Source: Kitasatospora cineracea (GTDB taxonomy: Bacteria > Actinomycetota > Actinomycetes > Streptomycetales > Streptomycetaceae). From it: a stretch of DNA of 64,000 nt. Where the stretch lies: contig NZ_RJVJ01000001.1 of NCBI RefSeq assembly GCF_003751605.1, positions 3,720,001 to 3,784,000 of the forward strand, read 5' to 3'. Both the position numbers and the translations under genes were made by a program. Positions 25,212 through 32,977 of this stretch are shown here, piece by piece; position 1 is the first letter of the stretch, and each line of letters opens with the position of its first letter. The notes beneath the pieces are model-generated. The model worked only from the letters and a program-made list of their open reading frames with translations. It was not told the origin of the DNA and ran no database searches.

Positions 25212-25997
25212 TCAGTCGAGCGGGCCGCCGGCCACGTAGATGACCTGGCCGGAGACGAAGCCGGCGCCCTCGGAGGCGAGGAAGGAGATGGTGTGCGCGA
25301 TGTCCTCCGGCACGCCGACCCGCTGGACCGGGATGGCGGAGGCGGCGGCCTGCTTGAACGCCTCGAACTCCATGCCGACCCGGGCCGCGGTGGCCGCGGT
25401 CATGTCGGTGGCGATGAAGCCGGGGGCGACCGCGTTGGCGGTGATGCCGAACTTGCCCAGCTCGATCGCCAGGGTCTTGGTGAAGCCCTGCAGGCCGGCC
25501 TTGGCCGCCGAGTAGTTGGCCTGGCCGCGGTTGCCCTGGGCGGAGGAGGAGGACAGGTTGACGACCCGCCCGAAGCCGGCCGCCACCATGTGCTTCTGCA
25601 CCGCGCGGGTCATCAGGAAGGCGCCCTTGAGGTGCACGCTCATCACGGTGTCCCAGTCCGACTCGGACATCTTGAACAGCAGGTTGTCGCGCAGCACGCC
25701 GGCGTTGTTCACCAGCACCACCGGGGTGCCCAGCTCGGCGGCGATCCGGTCCACCGCGGCCTGCACCTGCTCGGCGTCCGACACGTCCGCGCCGACGGCC
25801 AGCGCGCGGCCGCCCGCGGCCTCGATCGCCTCGGCGGTGCCCTTGGCGGTGGACTCCTCCAGGTCGACCACGGCGACGGCGTAACCGTCCGCGGCCAGCC
25901 GGAGCGCGGTGGCGGCGCCGATCCCACGCGCCGCACCCGTCACCACGGCCACCCGCACCGGGGCGTCGGCGGTCACGGACGTGCTCTGCTCGGTCAT
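25212..25997 (-). CDS. SDR-family 3-oxoacyl-ACP reductase-like (FabG-like)
   Basis: A 261-residue classical short-chain dehydrogenase. Cofactor motif VVTGAARGIGAA is near residues 18-29, NNAG near 96-99, and the catalytic Ser-Tyr-Lys in NLSSSSAQGNRGQANYSAAKAG near 144-165. The C-terminus GFVSGQVIYVAGG is FabG-type. It reduces a 3-oxoacyl thioester or similar ketone with NADPH. It is monocistronic and divergent from the tandem MarR gene, which may control it. A true FabG normally sits in a fab cluster, so a secondary role is likely. ATG 25997; a longer open frame upstream has no support. Confidence 0.85.
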   Translation of the reverse strand: MTEQSTSVTADAPVRVAVVTGAARGIGAATALRLAADGYAVAVVDLEESTAKGTAEAIEAAGGRALAVGADVSDAEQVQAAVDRIAAELGTPVVLVNNAGVLRDNLLFKMSESDWDTVMSVHLKGAFLMTRAVQKHMVAAGFGRVVNLSSSSAQGNRGQANYSAAKAGLQGFTKTLAIELGKFGITANAVAPGFIATDMTAATAARVGMEFEAFKQAAASAIPVQRVGVPEDIAHTISFLASEGAGFVSGQVIYVAGGPLD

Positions 25998-26094
25998 CTT
26001 CGTACTCGTCTCTCTCGAAGTCGGACGACGGGACCGGCGCGGGCCGGCGACCCGTGGATGAGAAATGAATGAGGTGCGCAGCGCGCAGCGCGGC

Positions 26095-26116
26095 AACCCT
26101 ACCGGCGGGTAGGGTT
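26095..26116. promoter_or_regulatory. Palindromic operator candidate for the MarR regulator
   Basis: Arms AACCCTACC and GGTAGGGTT are perfectly complementary around GGCG, 98 bases upstream of the SDR start. MarR proteins bind dyads of about this length. Assignment to the adjacent tandem MarR is inference. Confidence 0.5.
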
Positions 26117-26255
26117 TCCGGCCAGGGGCAGCGCCGCAGGTGACGGAGGGTGAGGGCGAAAAGCGGCCGAGCGGGTGAACCGGGTTGGGCGTGGTCCCGA
26201 CATACGGGGGAAATATGCCAACTTCGCCGAACCTGCGACTACTCTGCGCCCCTAC

Positions 26256-26285
26256 CTGCCAGTCCAGGCCGACCGTTTGTATAGT
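26256..26285 (+). promoter_or_regulatory. Predicted promoter of the MarR gene
   Basis: CTGCCA (26256-26261) and TATAGT (26280-26285) with an 18-base spacer, a good match to the main vegetative promoter type. Transcription would begin near 26292, about 117 bases before the ATG. Confidence 0.55.
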
Positions 26286-26408
26286 GTGCGCCAGCAGCCA
26301 CCGGCTGCACGGCCGACGCGTCCTCACTCACAGCGGGATGCTCACTCGCCGTTACTGCCCCGCTCGGGTGTCCCACACACACTCGGGCGTGACACCGGGA
26401 CGGATTTC

Positions 26409-27305
26409 ATGGTGCTGGGGGAGATCCCGACAACCCGCGTGCCCGGCCGACTGCAGCAGTCGCCCGGTCACCTCATCCGCGTGGCCCAGCAGGTGCACAC
26501 CCGCTTGTGGTCCGAATACGTCGGTACCGAGCTGACGGCTCCGCAGTTCGCGGTGCTGCTGGTACTGGCCCTGGAGCCCGGAGCCGACCAGCGCACGGTC
26601 GGCGAACGGGCCTCGCTCGACAAGGCGACGATGGCCGAGATGGTCGCCCGGCTGGTCCGGCGCGGCCTGGTGCTCCGCCGCCGGGACCCGGCCGACGGCC
26701 GCCGCAAGCTGCTCGCCCTCTCGCAGAGCGGCGCTCAGGCCGTCCGCGAGGCGACCGGCGGCGTGGTCCGGGTCCAGCGGACCCTGTTCGAGCCGCTCGG
26801 CCCGGACGAGCAGCTGGAGATCGTCCGGGTGATGGCCCGGATAGCCCGGCTGGAGCCGTCCGCGGTCGCCGTGCCGGGGGAGGCCAGGCCCACGCTGGAC
26901 GCCCAGCGGGCCATCGGCTACCTGATCCGGGTCGCCCAGCAGGTGCACACCAAGCTCTGGACGGAGAAGGTCGGCACCGAGCTGACGGCCCCTCAGTACG
27001 CGGTGCTGGACGCCCTGGAGACCGAGCCGGGCGCCGACCAGCGCACGGTCGGTGAGCTGGCCTCGCTCGACAAGGCGACGATGGCCGAGATGGTCAGCCG
27101 GCTGGTCCGGCGCGGCCTGGTGCTGCGCCGCCGGGACCCCTCGGACGGGCGCCGCAACCTGCTCTCGCTCTCCCCGACCGGCCAGGAGCTGCTGCACCGC
27201 TCCACCGCCGGGGTCCGCGAGGTCCAGGAGGCGCTGCTCGCCCCGCTGGAACCGCAGGAGCACGCACCGGCGCTGGCGCTGCTCGCGAAGGCGGCCCGGC
27301 TGTAA
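26409..27305 (+). CDS. Tandem MarR: two complete MarR domains in one chain
   Basis: A 298-residue protein of two homologous halves, about residues 15-145 and 165-295. Each runs HLIRVAQQVHT or YLIRVAQQVHT, then GTELTAPQ(F/Y)AVL, the recognition helix region LDKATMAEMV, and the wing RRDPxDGRR. DNA of the halves is about 90% identical over ~120 bases at a 450-base offset (26591 vs 27041). MarR proteins normally dimerise; here one chain could form the whole DNA-binding unit or dimerise into a four-domain assembly. ATG 26409 has only a weak GGGACGG upstream. It probably controls the divergent SDR gene and itself. Confidence 0.85.
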   Translation: MVLGEIPTTRVPGRLQQSPGHLIRVAQQVHTRLWSEYVGTELTAPQFAVLLVLALEPGADQRTVGERASLDKATMAEMVARLVRRGLVLRRRDPADGRRKLLALSQSGAQAVREATGGVVRVQRTLFEPLGPDEQLEIVRVMARIARLEPSAVAVPGEARPTLDAQRAIGYLIRVAQQVHTKLWTEKVGTELTAPQYAVLDALETEPGADQRTVGELASLDKATMAEMVSRLVRRGLVLRRRDPSDGRRNLLSLSPTGQELLHRSTAGVREVQEALLAPLEPQEHAPALALLAKAARL

Positions 27306-27381
27306 CGATTCTGCAAAACGCTGCCCGGTCGTTCGGGTGGCGAGCACGCCCCGGCCGGTAACGCGGCACCGCCCGGGACGT

Positions 27382-27425
27382 GCCGGAGGGGGCCGAAACC
27401 CGATCGGGTTTCGGCCCCCTCCGGC
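27382..27425. terminator. Perfect 44-bp palindrome, bidirectional terminator
   Basis: The two halves are fully complementary over 22 bases each, centred between 27403 and 27404 (core CCCGATCGGG). It lies between the convergent marR and aldo-keto reductase genes, 77 and 49 bases from their stops. It should stop transcription from both sides. Confidence 0.8.
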
Positions 27426-27473
27426 GTCGGTGGAGTTGACTCTCCGTCAGCGGACGGGGCGTCAACTCCGCTC

Positions 27474-28349
27474 TCAGTTCCAGTCGAAGTCCGCCGGGTC
27501 CGGGCCGATCCGCCGCCCGGTGGCGATGCCGTCGATCGCCGCGAGGTCCTCGGCGTCCAGCTCGAAGCCGGTGACGGCCAGGTTCTCCCGGATCCGGGCC
27601 GGGGTGACCGACTTCGGGATGGCGATCACGCCGGACTGCAGGTGCCAGCGCAGCACCACCTGGGCCGCGGTGCGGCCGTGCTTGGCGGCGACGGCCAGCA
27701 GGGCGGGCTCGGCCAGCAGGTCCTTGCCCTGGCCCAGCGGGCTCCACGCCTCGGTGGCGATGCCGTGCTCGGCGTGCAGGGCGCGCAGCTCGGCCTGCGG
27801 GAAGTACGGGTGCAGCTCGATCTGGTTCAGGGCCGGCTTCACCTCGGCCTCGGCGAGCAGCGCCCGCAGGTCCGGCACCCGGAAGTTGGAGACGCCGATC
27901 GCGCGGACCCGGCCCTCGGCGTGCAGCTGCTCGAAGGCGCGCCAGATGTTCAGGAAGACGTCGCCGTGCATCGGGCGCGGCCAGTGGATCAGGTACAGGT
28001 CCAGCCGGTCGAGGCCGAGGCGGCCGAGCGACTCGTCGAAGGTGCGCAGCACCCGGTCGCGGCCCTGCTGACCGGACCAGTCGACGGTGCCCGAGTTCCA
28101 CAGCTTGGTGGTCACGAACAGCTCGTCGCGGGCCACGCCGGACTCGGCGATCGCCTGGCCGGTGCCCTTCTCGTTCTCGTAGATCTCGGCGGTGTCGATC
28201 GAGCGGTAGCCGGCCTCGATCGCGGTGCGCACCGCGGGGACGGCCTCCGCGTCCGGCACCTGCCAGACGCCGAAGCCGAGCTGCGGGATCCGCACGCCGT
28301 CGTTCAGCGTGATCGAGGGGATCGGGGGGACTGCGGGGGTGCTGGTCAC
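27474..28349 (-). CDS. Aldo-keto reductase (AKR5-like)
   Basis: A 291-residue NADPH-dependent (alpha/beta)8-barrel oxidoreductase. The catalytic tetrad is visible: Asp and Tyr in SIDTAEIYENE near 50-60, Lys in VTTKLWN near 79-85, His in YLIHWPRP near 118-125. The cofactor motif IPKSVTPARIREN is near 248-260. By similarity to 2,5-diketo-gluconate reductases it may reduce diverse aldehydes and ketones. The GTG start lacks a close ribosome site. Monocistronic; its leader contains a 9-bp tandem repeat. Confidence 0.88.
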   Translation of the reverse strand: MTSTPAVPPIPSITLNDGVRIPQLGFGVWQVPDAEAVPAVRTAIEAGYRSIDTAEIYENEKGTGQAIAESGVARDELFVTTKLWNSGTVDWSGQQGRDRVLRTFDESLGRLGLDRLDLYLIHWPRPMHGDVFLNIWRAFEQLHAEGRVRAIGVSNFRVPDLRALLAEAEVKPALNQIELHPYFPQAELRALHAEHGIATEAWSPLGQGKDLLAEPALLAVAAKHGRTAAQVVLRWHLQSGVIAIPKSVTPARIRENLAVTGFELDAEDLAAIDGIATGRRIGPDPADFDWN

Positions 28350-28741
28350 GGGAAGGGGTGCCCTTCGGTTGCCGGTTCGCTTCTGCTGGTCCTGCTGGTC
28401 CTGCTGGTCCTGCTGTTGTTGCCCGTATTGCCTCTCCGGGGTTCCGGAGCGGCTGCAACGGCGGTGAGCTGCGGTTTATTCCCGGGAGAGGGGAGTTCCC
28501 CGGAACGGATGAAAGCCGGCGGGGTCGGCGGCCGGATCGGGCCGTTCTGCCGGAAAACCTGTTGCGTGCGTCACAGCGCGACGGTCAGGCTCGCCGCATG
28601 TGACGAGCCGACCACCCCTTCCGCCGCACACCTCCGACGCGCCGGAGCCCGCACCGGGCCCGGCCGGCCGACGCCGCCCGCCGTGCTCCCCCGGCCGGGC
28701 CCGTCCCTCCCTGCCCCGCCCCACCCCGTAACGGAGCGACC
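28350..28741. other. Divergent region between aldo-keto reductase and ABC exporter
   Basis: About 390 bases. It holds the tandem repeat at 28383-28409 next to the reductase and a Pro-codon-rich-looking stretch at 28640-28725 without a start. No clear promoter pair is seen. GGAG lies 6 bases before the exporter start. Confidence 0.5.
28383..28409. repeat. 9-bp tandem repeat, three exact copies
   Basis: CTGCTGGTC is repeated exactly three times, followed by a partial copy CTGCTGTTG. It lies 34-60 bases upstream of the aldo-keto reductase start, so copy-number slippage could change its leader or promoter. Confidence 0.85.
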
Positions 28742-30622
28742 ATGCCGCTCGTCCCCCTCCCGCTACCCGATCCCGGCAGCCCGGACCTCAGTTCGCCGCG
28801 CGGGTTCCTGCGCTGGCTCGGCCGCTCCCAGCCCCGGGGCCGGCTGCTCGCCACGCTGTGGAGCACCCTGGAGCTCGGCGCGCTGGCCGCGCTGCCGGTG
28901 GCGATCGGCCGCGGCGTCCAGGCCGTCGTCGACCGGGACACCCGGGCCCTGCTGGCGGCCGGCCTGCTCGCCCTGCTGCTGTCCGCCCTGCAGACCGCGA
29001 TGACGGTGCTGGTGCACCGCCGGGCGGTGTGGAACTGGATCCACGCCGCCTCCCAGGTCCGCCAGCTGGTGGCCCGTCAGGCCTCCGCGCTGGGCGGCGG
29101 GTTGAGCCGAAGGATCGCCACCGGCGAGATCGTCGCCGTCTCCAGCGGTGACGTCGAGAAGATCGGCTGGTACGTCGAGCTCACCGCCCGGCTGTACGGC
29201 GCGGTGCTGGCCTGGCTCGGCGTCAGCGCCGTGGTGCTGTGGCACCGGCCCGGCCTCGGGCTGGCCGTGCTGCTCGGCGTGCCCGTGCTGGCCGCCGCGG
29301 TGTGGCCGCTGCTCGGGCCGTTCGAGCGGCGGTACACCGAGCAGCGCGCGCTCGGCGGCAAGGCCTCCGAGCTGGCCGCCGACACGGTCGCCGGGCTGCG
29401 GGTGCTGCGCGGCATCGGCGGCGAGGAGCTGTTCCTGCGCCGCTACCGGGCCGCCTCCCAGCGGGTGCGCGCCGCCGCCGTCCGCACCGCCCGCACCTGG
29501 GCGGTGATGCAGGCCCAGGAGGTGCTGCTGCCCGGCCTGTTCGTCATCGGCGTCACCTGGTACGGCGCCCGGCTGGCCCTCGACGGGTCGATCGGGGTCG
29601 GCGAGCTGATCGCCGTCTACGGCGCCACCGCCTTCCTCGCCGCCCCGCTGCGGGTGATCGGCGAGGCCGCGCACGCCTGGAGCGTCGCCCGGGTCTCGGC
29701 CGGGCGGGCGGTCAAGGTGCTCGCGCTGACCCGGGAGGAAGGCCTGGACGAGGAAGGCCCGGATGGTGACGGAGCGTCAGTTTCGGTCGGTGCGGGGGAC
29801 GGCGAGGGCGCGGTGGAGCTGGTGCGCCGGGCCGGGCGGTCGGACCTGCACGATCCGGTCAGCGGGCTGACCGCCCGGGCCGGGCGGCTGACCGCGGTGG
29901 TCTGCGGCGACCCGGACGCGGCGGGGGAGTTGGCGGCCCGGCTCGGCGGGCGGCCCGCGCTCGCCGAGGGAGAGCGGGCCAAGCCCTCCGTCCGGCTCGG
30001 CGGGATCGCGCTGGACGCGGTGCCGCTGGCCGCCGCCCGAGCAGCGGTGCTGGTCCACGACAAGGAGCCGGTGCTGCTCTCCGGCACCCTGGCCGGGCTG
30101 CTCGACGTCCCCCGCTCCGGCCGGGTCGAGCCCGCCGAGGCACTGGCCGCCGCCCGCGCCGAGGACGCGCTGGAGGCGCTGGTCGAGGGCTCGCCCGAGT
30201 GCGCGGGCGACCCGATGGCGGCCCGGATCACCGAACGCGGCCGCTCGCTCTCCGGCGGCCAGCGCCAGCGCCTCGCGCTGGCCCGCTCGCTGGTGGCCGA
30301 CCCGCCGGTGCTGGTGCTGGACGAACCGACCAGCGCGGTCGACGCCCACACCGAGTCGCGGATCGCCGCGGGCCTGCGCGAACTGCGGGCCGGGCGCACC
30401 ACGGTGGTCTTCGCCACCAGCCCGCTGCTGCTCGACCGGGCCGACACCGTCCTGCTGCTCCAGCAGGGCCGGGTCGCCGCCACCGGCACCCACCGGGAGC
30501 TGATGGCGGCGGACCCGCGCTACCGGGCGGTCGTCACCCGGGACGAGGGCGCGCCGGGCGGCGCGGGGGCGGGGGAGGCAGGGGAAGCGGAGGTAGCGGT
30601 GGGTTCGGGGGGTGCGCAGTGA
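28742..30622 (+). CDS. ABC exporter subunit with degenerate Walker A (TMD-NBD)
   Basis: A 626-residue half-transporter: six membrane helices within residues ~35-320, then an ATPase domain. Signature SLSGGQRQRLALARS (near 502-516) and Walker B VLVLDEPTSAVD (near 523-534) are intact. Walker A is ruined: the segment CGDPDAAGE near 387-395 lacks the Lys-Ser/Thr. The H-loop reads FATSP without His. The partner subunit has the opposite defects, so the two form a heterodimer with one active site. Substrate unknown. ATG has CGGAGCG 4-6 bases upstream. The Gly/Ala/Glu-rich tail after residue 600 is disordered. Confidence 0.85.
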   Translation: MPLVPLPLPDPGSPDLSSPRGFLRWLGRSQPRGRLLATLWSTLELGALAALPVAIGRGVQAVVDRDTRALLAAGLLALLLSALQTAMTVLVHRRAVWNWIHAASQVRQLVARQASALGGGLSRRIATGEIVAVSSGDVEKIGWYVELTARLYGAVLAWLGVSAVVLWHRPGLGLAVLLGVPVLAAAVWPLLGPFERRYTEQRALGGKASELAADTVAGLRVLRGIGGEELFLRRYRAASQRVRAAAVRTARTWAVMQAQEVLLPGLFVIGVTWYGARLALDGSIGVGELIAVYGATAFLAAPLRVIGEAAHAWSVARVSAGRAVKVLALTREEGLDEEGPDGDGASVSVGAGDGEGAVELVRRAGRSDLHDPVSGLTARAGRLTAVVCGDPDAAGELAARLGGRPALAEGERAKPSVRLGGIALDAVPLAAARAAVLVHDKEPVLLSGTLAGLLDVPRSGRVEPAEALAAARAEDALEALVEGSPECAGDPMAARITERGRSLSGGQRQRLALARSLVADPPVLVLDEPTSAVDAHTESRIAAGLRELRAGRTTVVFATSPLLLDRADTVLLLQQGRVAATGTHRELMAADPRYRAVVTRDEGAPGGAGAGEAGEAEVAVGSGGAQ

Positions 30623-30740
30623 ACGGGGGCCCGTCCGTGGTCCGGACTGCCGCGGAGGCTGTCCGGGGGCGCGTCCACCAGCACGTCCAGCGGAGTCGGA
30701 ACCGGAGTCGGAGCCGGAGTCAGAGTCGAAGGAGTACGTC

Positions 30741-32513
30741 GTGAAGCCCCCGAAGATCCACGAGCAGGGGCCGGCCACCACGCTGCCGGTCGGCTCCACC
30801 GCGGCCGTGCGGGCGTACGGGCGGATGCTGTTGCGGCGTCACCGCAAGGGGCTGGCTGCGGTGGTGGGCCTGCACGGGGCGGCGACGGTGGCGGGGCTGG
30901 TCGGGCCAGCGGTGCTCGGGTCGCTGGTGCAGTCGCTGTCGGTGGAGGGCGGGGGCGGGCGGATCGCCGCCGCGATCGGGTGGTACCTGGCCGCGCTGGT
31001 GGTGCAGTCGGTGTTCACCGGGCTGTCGCTGCTGCGCGGCAGCGTGCTCGGCGAGGAGGCGCTGGCCGACCTGCGGGAGGACTTCCTGGTCCGCTCGGTG
31101 GGGCTGCCGCTCGGCGTGCTGGAGCGGGCCGGCACCGGTGACCTGGTCTCCCGGGGCACCACCGACATCGACCGGCTGGCCCGCTCGGTCCGCGACGCGG
31201 TGCCCGAACTGGTGGTCGCCGTGGTCTCGGTGGTGCTGGTGCTCGGCGCGCTGGTGGTCACCTCACCGCTGCTGGCCGCCACCGCCGTGCTCGGCCTGCC
31301 GCTGCTGGTCCTCACCTCCCGCTGGTACTTCCGGCGGGCCCCGCAGTCCTACCGCAACGAGTCGGCCGGGTACGCGGCGGTCAACACCGTGCTCGCCGAG
31401 ACGGTCGACGCCGGGCGGACGGTCGAGGCGCTGCGGCTCGGCGACCGCCGGGTGGAGCTGACGGACCGGAAGATCAGCGAGTGGATCTCCTGGGAGCGGT
31501 ACACGCTGTGGCTGCGCAGCGTCTGGTTCCCCACCGTGGACGGCACCTACGCGCTGGCCGTGCTCGGCACCCTGGTGCTGGGCGGCCTGTTCGCCCTGCA
31601 CGGCTGGATCGGTCCGGGCCGGCTGACCACCGGGGTGCTGTACGCCCAGGCGCTGGTGCACCCGGTCTCCCGGATCCTGCGCTGGTACGACGAGCTGCAG
31701 ATCGGGCAGACCTCGCTGGCCCGGCTGGTCGGCGTCCGCGAGGTCGCCGAGCCGGAGACCGACGCGGCGCTGCGCCCGGACGGCCGCCGGGTCGAGGCCC
31801 GGCAGGTCAGCTTCGGCTACCGGGAGGGGGCGGACGTGCTGCGCGACATCACGCTGGACGTCGAGCCGGGCAGCCGAGTGGCGCTGGTCGGGCCGTCGGG
31901 GGCGGGCAAGTCGACGCTGGGCCGGCTGTTGGCGGGCATCTACGCGCCGGGCCGGGGCCTGGTCACGCTCGGCGGGGCGCAGCTGTCGCGGATGCCGGCC
32001 GAGCGGGTGCGCACCGAGGTCGCACTGGTCAACCAGGAGCACCACGTCTTCGTCGGCACCCTGCGGGACAACCTGCACCTGGCCCGCGAGGAGGCCGACG
32101 ACACCGAGCTGCGGGCCGCGCTCACCGCGGTCGACGCGCAGGAGTGGGTGGACGCGCTGCCGGACGGGCTGGACACCGAAGTCGGCTCCGGCGGCACCGC
32201 GTTGACGCCCGCTCAGGCCCAGCAGCTGGCGCTGGCCCGGCTGGTGCTGGCCGACCCGCACACCCTGGTGCTGGACGAGGCCACCTCGCTGCTCGACCCG
32301 CGGGCGGCCCGGCACCTGGAGCGTTCGCTCTCCCGGGTGCTGGCCGGGCGCACCGTGGTGGCGATCGCGCACCGGCTGCACACCGCGCACGACGCCGACG
32401 TGATCGCGGTGGTCGAGCAGGGCCGGATCACCGAGTACGGGCCGCACCCGGAGCTGGTGGCCTCCGGCGGGCCGTACGCGGCGCTCTGGCGGTCCTGGCG
32501 GGACGAGAGGTAG
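30741..32513 (+). CDS. ABC exporter subunit with degenerate signature motif (TMD-NBD)
   Basis: A 590-residue half-transporter, partner of the preceding gene. Six helices lie within about residues 30-310. Walker A GPSGAGKST (near 384-392), Walker B TLVLDEATS (near 508-516) and H-loop IAHRLHT (near 541-547) are intact. The signature, normally LSGGQ, reads LTPAQAQQLALAR near 488-500. GTG 30741 has AAGGAG 7 bases upstream. The frame is open back to 30612 through an imperfect 12-base repeat (GGAGTCGGAACC-like, about 30692-30730), which I regard as non-coding. Confidence 0.87.
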   Translation: MKPPKIHEQGPATTLPVGSTAAVRAYGRMLLRRHRKGLAAVVGLHGAATVAGLVGPAVLGSLVQSLSVEGGGGRIAAAIGWYLAALVVQSVFTGLSLLRGSVLGEEALADLREDFLVRSVGLPLGVLERAGTGDLVSRGTTDIDRLARSVRDAVPELVVAVVSVVLVLGALVVTSPLLAATAVLGLPLLVLTSRWYFRRAPQSYRNESAGYAAVNTVLAETVDAGRTVEALRLGDRRVELTDRKISEWISWERYTLWLRSVWFPTVDGTYALAVLGTLVLGGLFALHGWIGPGRLTTGVLYAQALVHPVSRILRWYDELQIGQTSLARLVGVREVAEPETDAALRPDGRRVEARQVSFGYREGADVLRDITLDVEPGSRVALVGPSGAGKSTLGRLLAGIYAPGRGLVTLGGAQLSRMPAERVRTEVALVNQEHHVFVGTLRDNLHLAREEADDTELRAALTAVDAQEWVDALPDGLDTEVGSGGTALTPAQAQQLALARLVLADPHTLVLDEATSLLDPRAARHLERSLSRVLAGRTVVAIAHRLHTAHDADVIAVVEQGRITEYGPHPELVASGGPYAALWRSWRDER

Positions 32514-32529
32514 CGGGGGAGGGGCTGTT

Positions 32530-32568
32530 GCCGCACCGTCCGGCGGGGATTCCGGCGGACGGTGCGGC
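32530..32568 (+). terminator. Hairpin terminator after the ABC exporter
   Basis: Arms GCCGCACCGTCCG (32530-32542) and CGGACGGTGCGGC (32556-32568) are perfectly complementary around a 13-base loop, starting 17 bases after the stop. No U-tract. Confidence 0.72.
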
Positions 32569-32590
32569 GGCGGGCCGGTGCCTGGTGGCC

Positions 32591-32632
32591 CGGTACAGGT
32601 GGACCGGTGCAGGCGGACCGGTGCAGGTGGGC
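32591..32632. repeat. 14-bp tandem repeat, three copies
   Basis: CGGTACAGGTGGAC, CGGTGCAGGCGGAC and CGGTGCAGGTGGGC follow head to tail with two to three differences between copies. A decayed fourth unit may follow at 32633. It lies between the exporter terminator and the LapA-like gene, non-coding. Confidence 0.75.
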
Positions 32633-32728
32633 GGGTGTAGCGCGGACGGGTGAACGGGGCGGGTGAATGGGCGGGGGCGGCGGGGTGGCGCGGCGGTCGG
32701 TGGGTGGGGGCGGGCGCAGACTGCGGGG

Positions 32729-32977
32729 GTGACCAAGACATCAGGTGGTTCTCCGTCAGGCACCCAGCGCAACGAGATCGCGGGGATTCCGACCCGGTAC
32801 ATCGGGATCGGCGTCATCGTGGTGCTGGCGGTCTGGTTCCTGTTCGCCAACCTGGACAAGGTGAAGATCCAGTTCTGGGTGTTCACCGTCACCTGCCCGC
32901 TGTGGATCGCGCTGCTGGCGACGCTGCTGGCCGGGACGGCGCTGGGCTGGCTGCTGAAGGGGCGGCGCAGCAGGTGA
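32729..32977 (+). CDS. LapA-domain small membrane protein
   Basis: An 82-residue protein with two membrane helices: GIGVIVVLAVWFLFANLDKV near 27-46 and PLWIALLATLLAGTALGWLL near 57-76. A basic C-terminus (KGRRSR) follows. Phe-Ala-Asn-x-x-x-V-x-x-x-F-W in the hairpin is the LapA (DUF1049) pattern, proteins linked to envelope assembly. GTG 32729 with GGGGG just upstream. Its stop overlaps the start of the gluA-like gene (GTGA), suggesting co-transcription, which is unusual for a glutamate importer. Confidence 0.75.
   Translation: MTKTSGGSPSGTQRNEIAGIPTRYIGIGVIVVLAVWFLFANLDKVKIQFWVFTVTCPLWIALLATLLAGTALGWLLKGRRSR

Larger units (their letters stand above)
25998..26408. other. Divergent regulatory region between SDR and MarR genes
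   Basis: About 410 bases without a gene. It contains a perfect palindrome at 26095-26116, about 100 bases from the SDR start, and a good sigma-70-like promoter for marR at 26256-26285. The rest shows no coding pattern. The long spacing suggests control by more than one factor. Confidence 0.6.

Noticed and set aside
25212..25997. SDR gene as the essential fabG of fatty acid synthesis
   Set aside because: No fab genes are nearby and it is divergent from a MarR regulator; kept as FabG-like only.
30612..30740. N-terminal extension of the second ABC exporter subunit
   Set aside because: The extension is encoded by imperfect repeats, and AAGGAG is ideally placed for GTG 30741.
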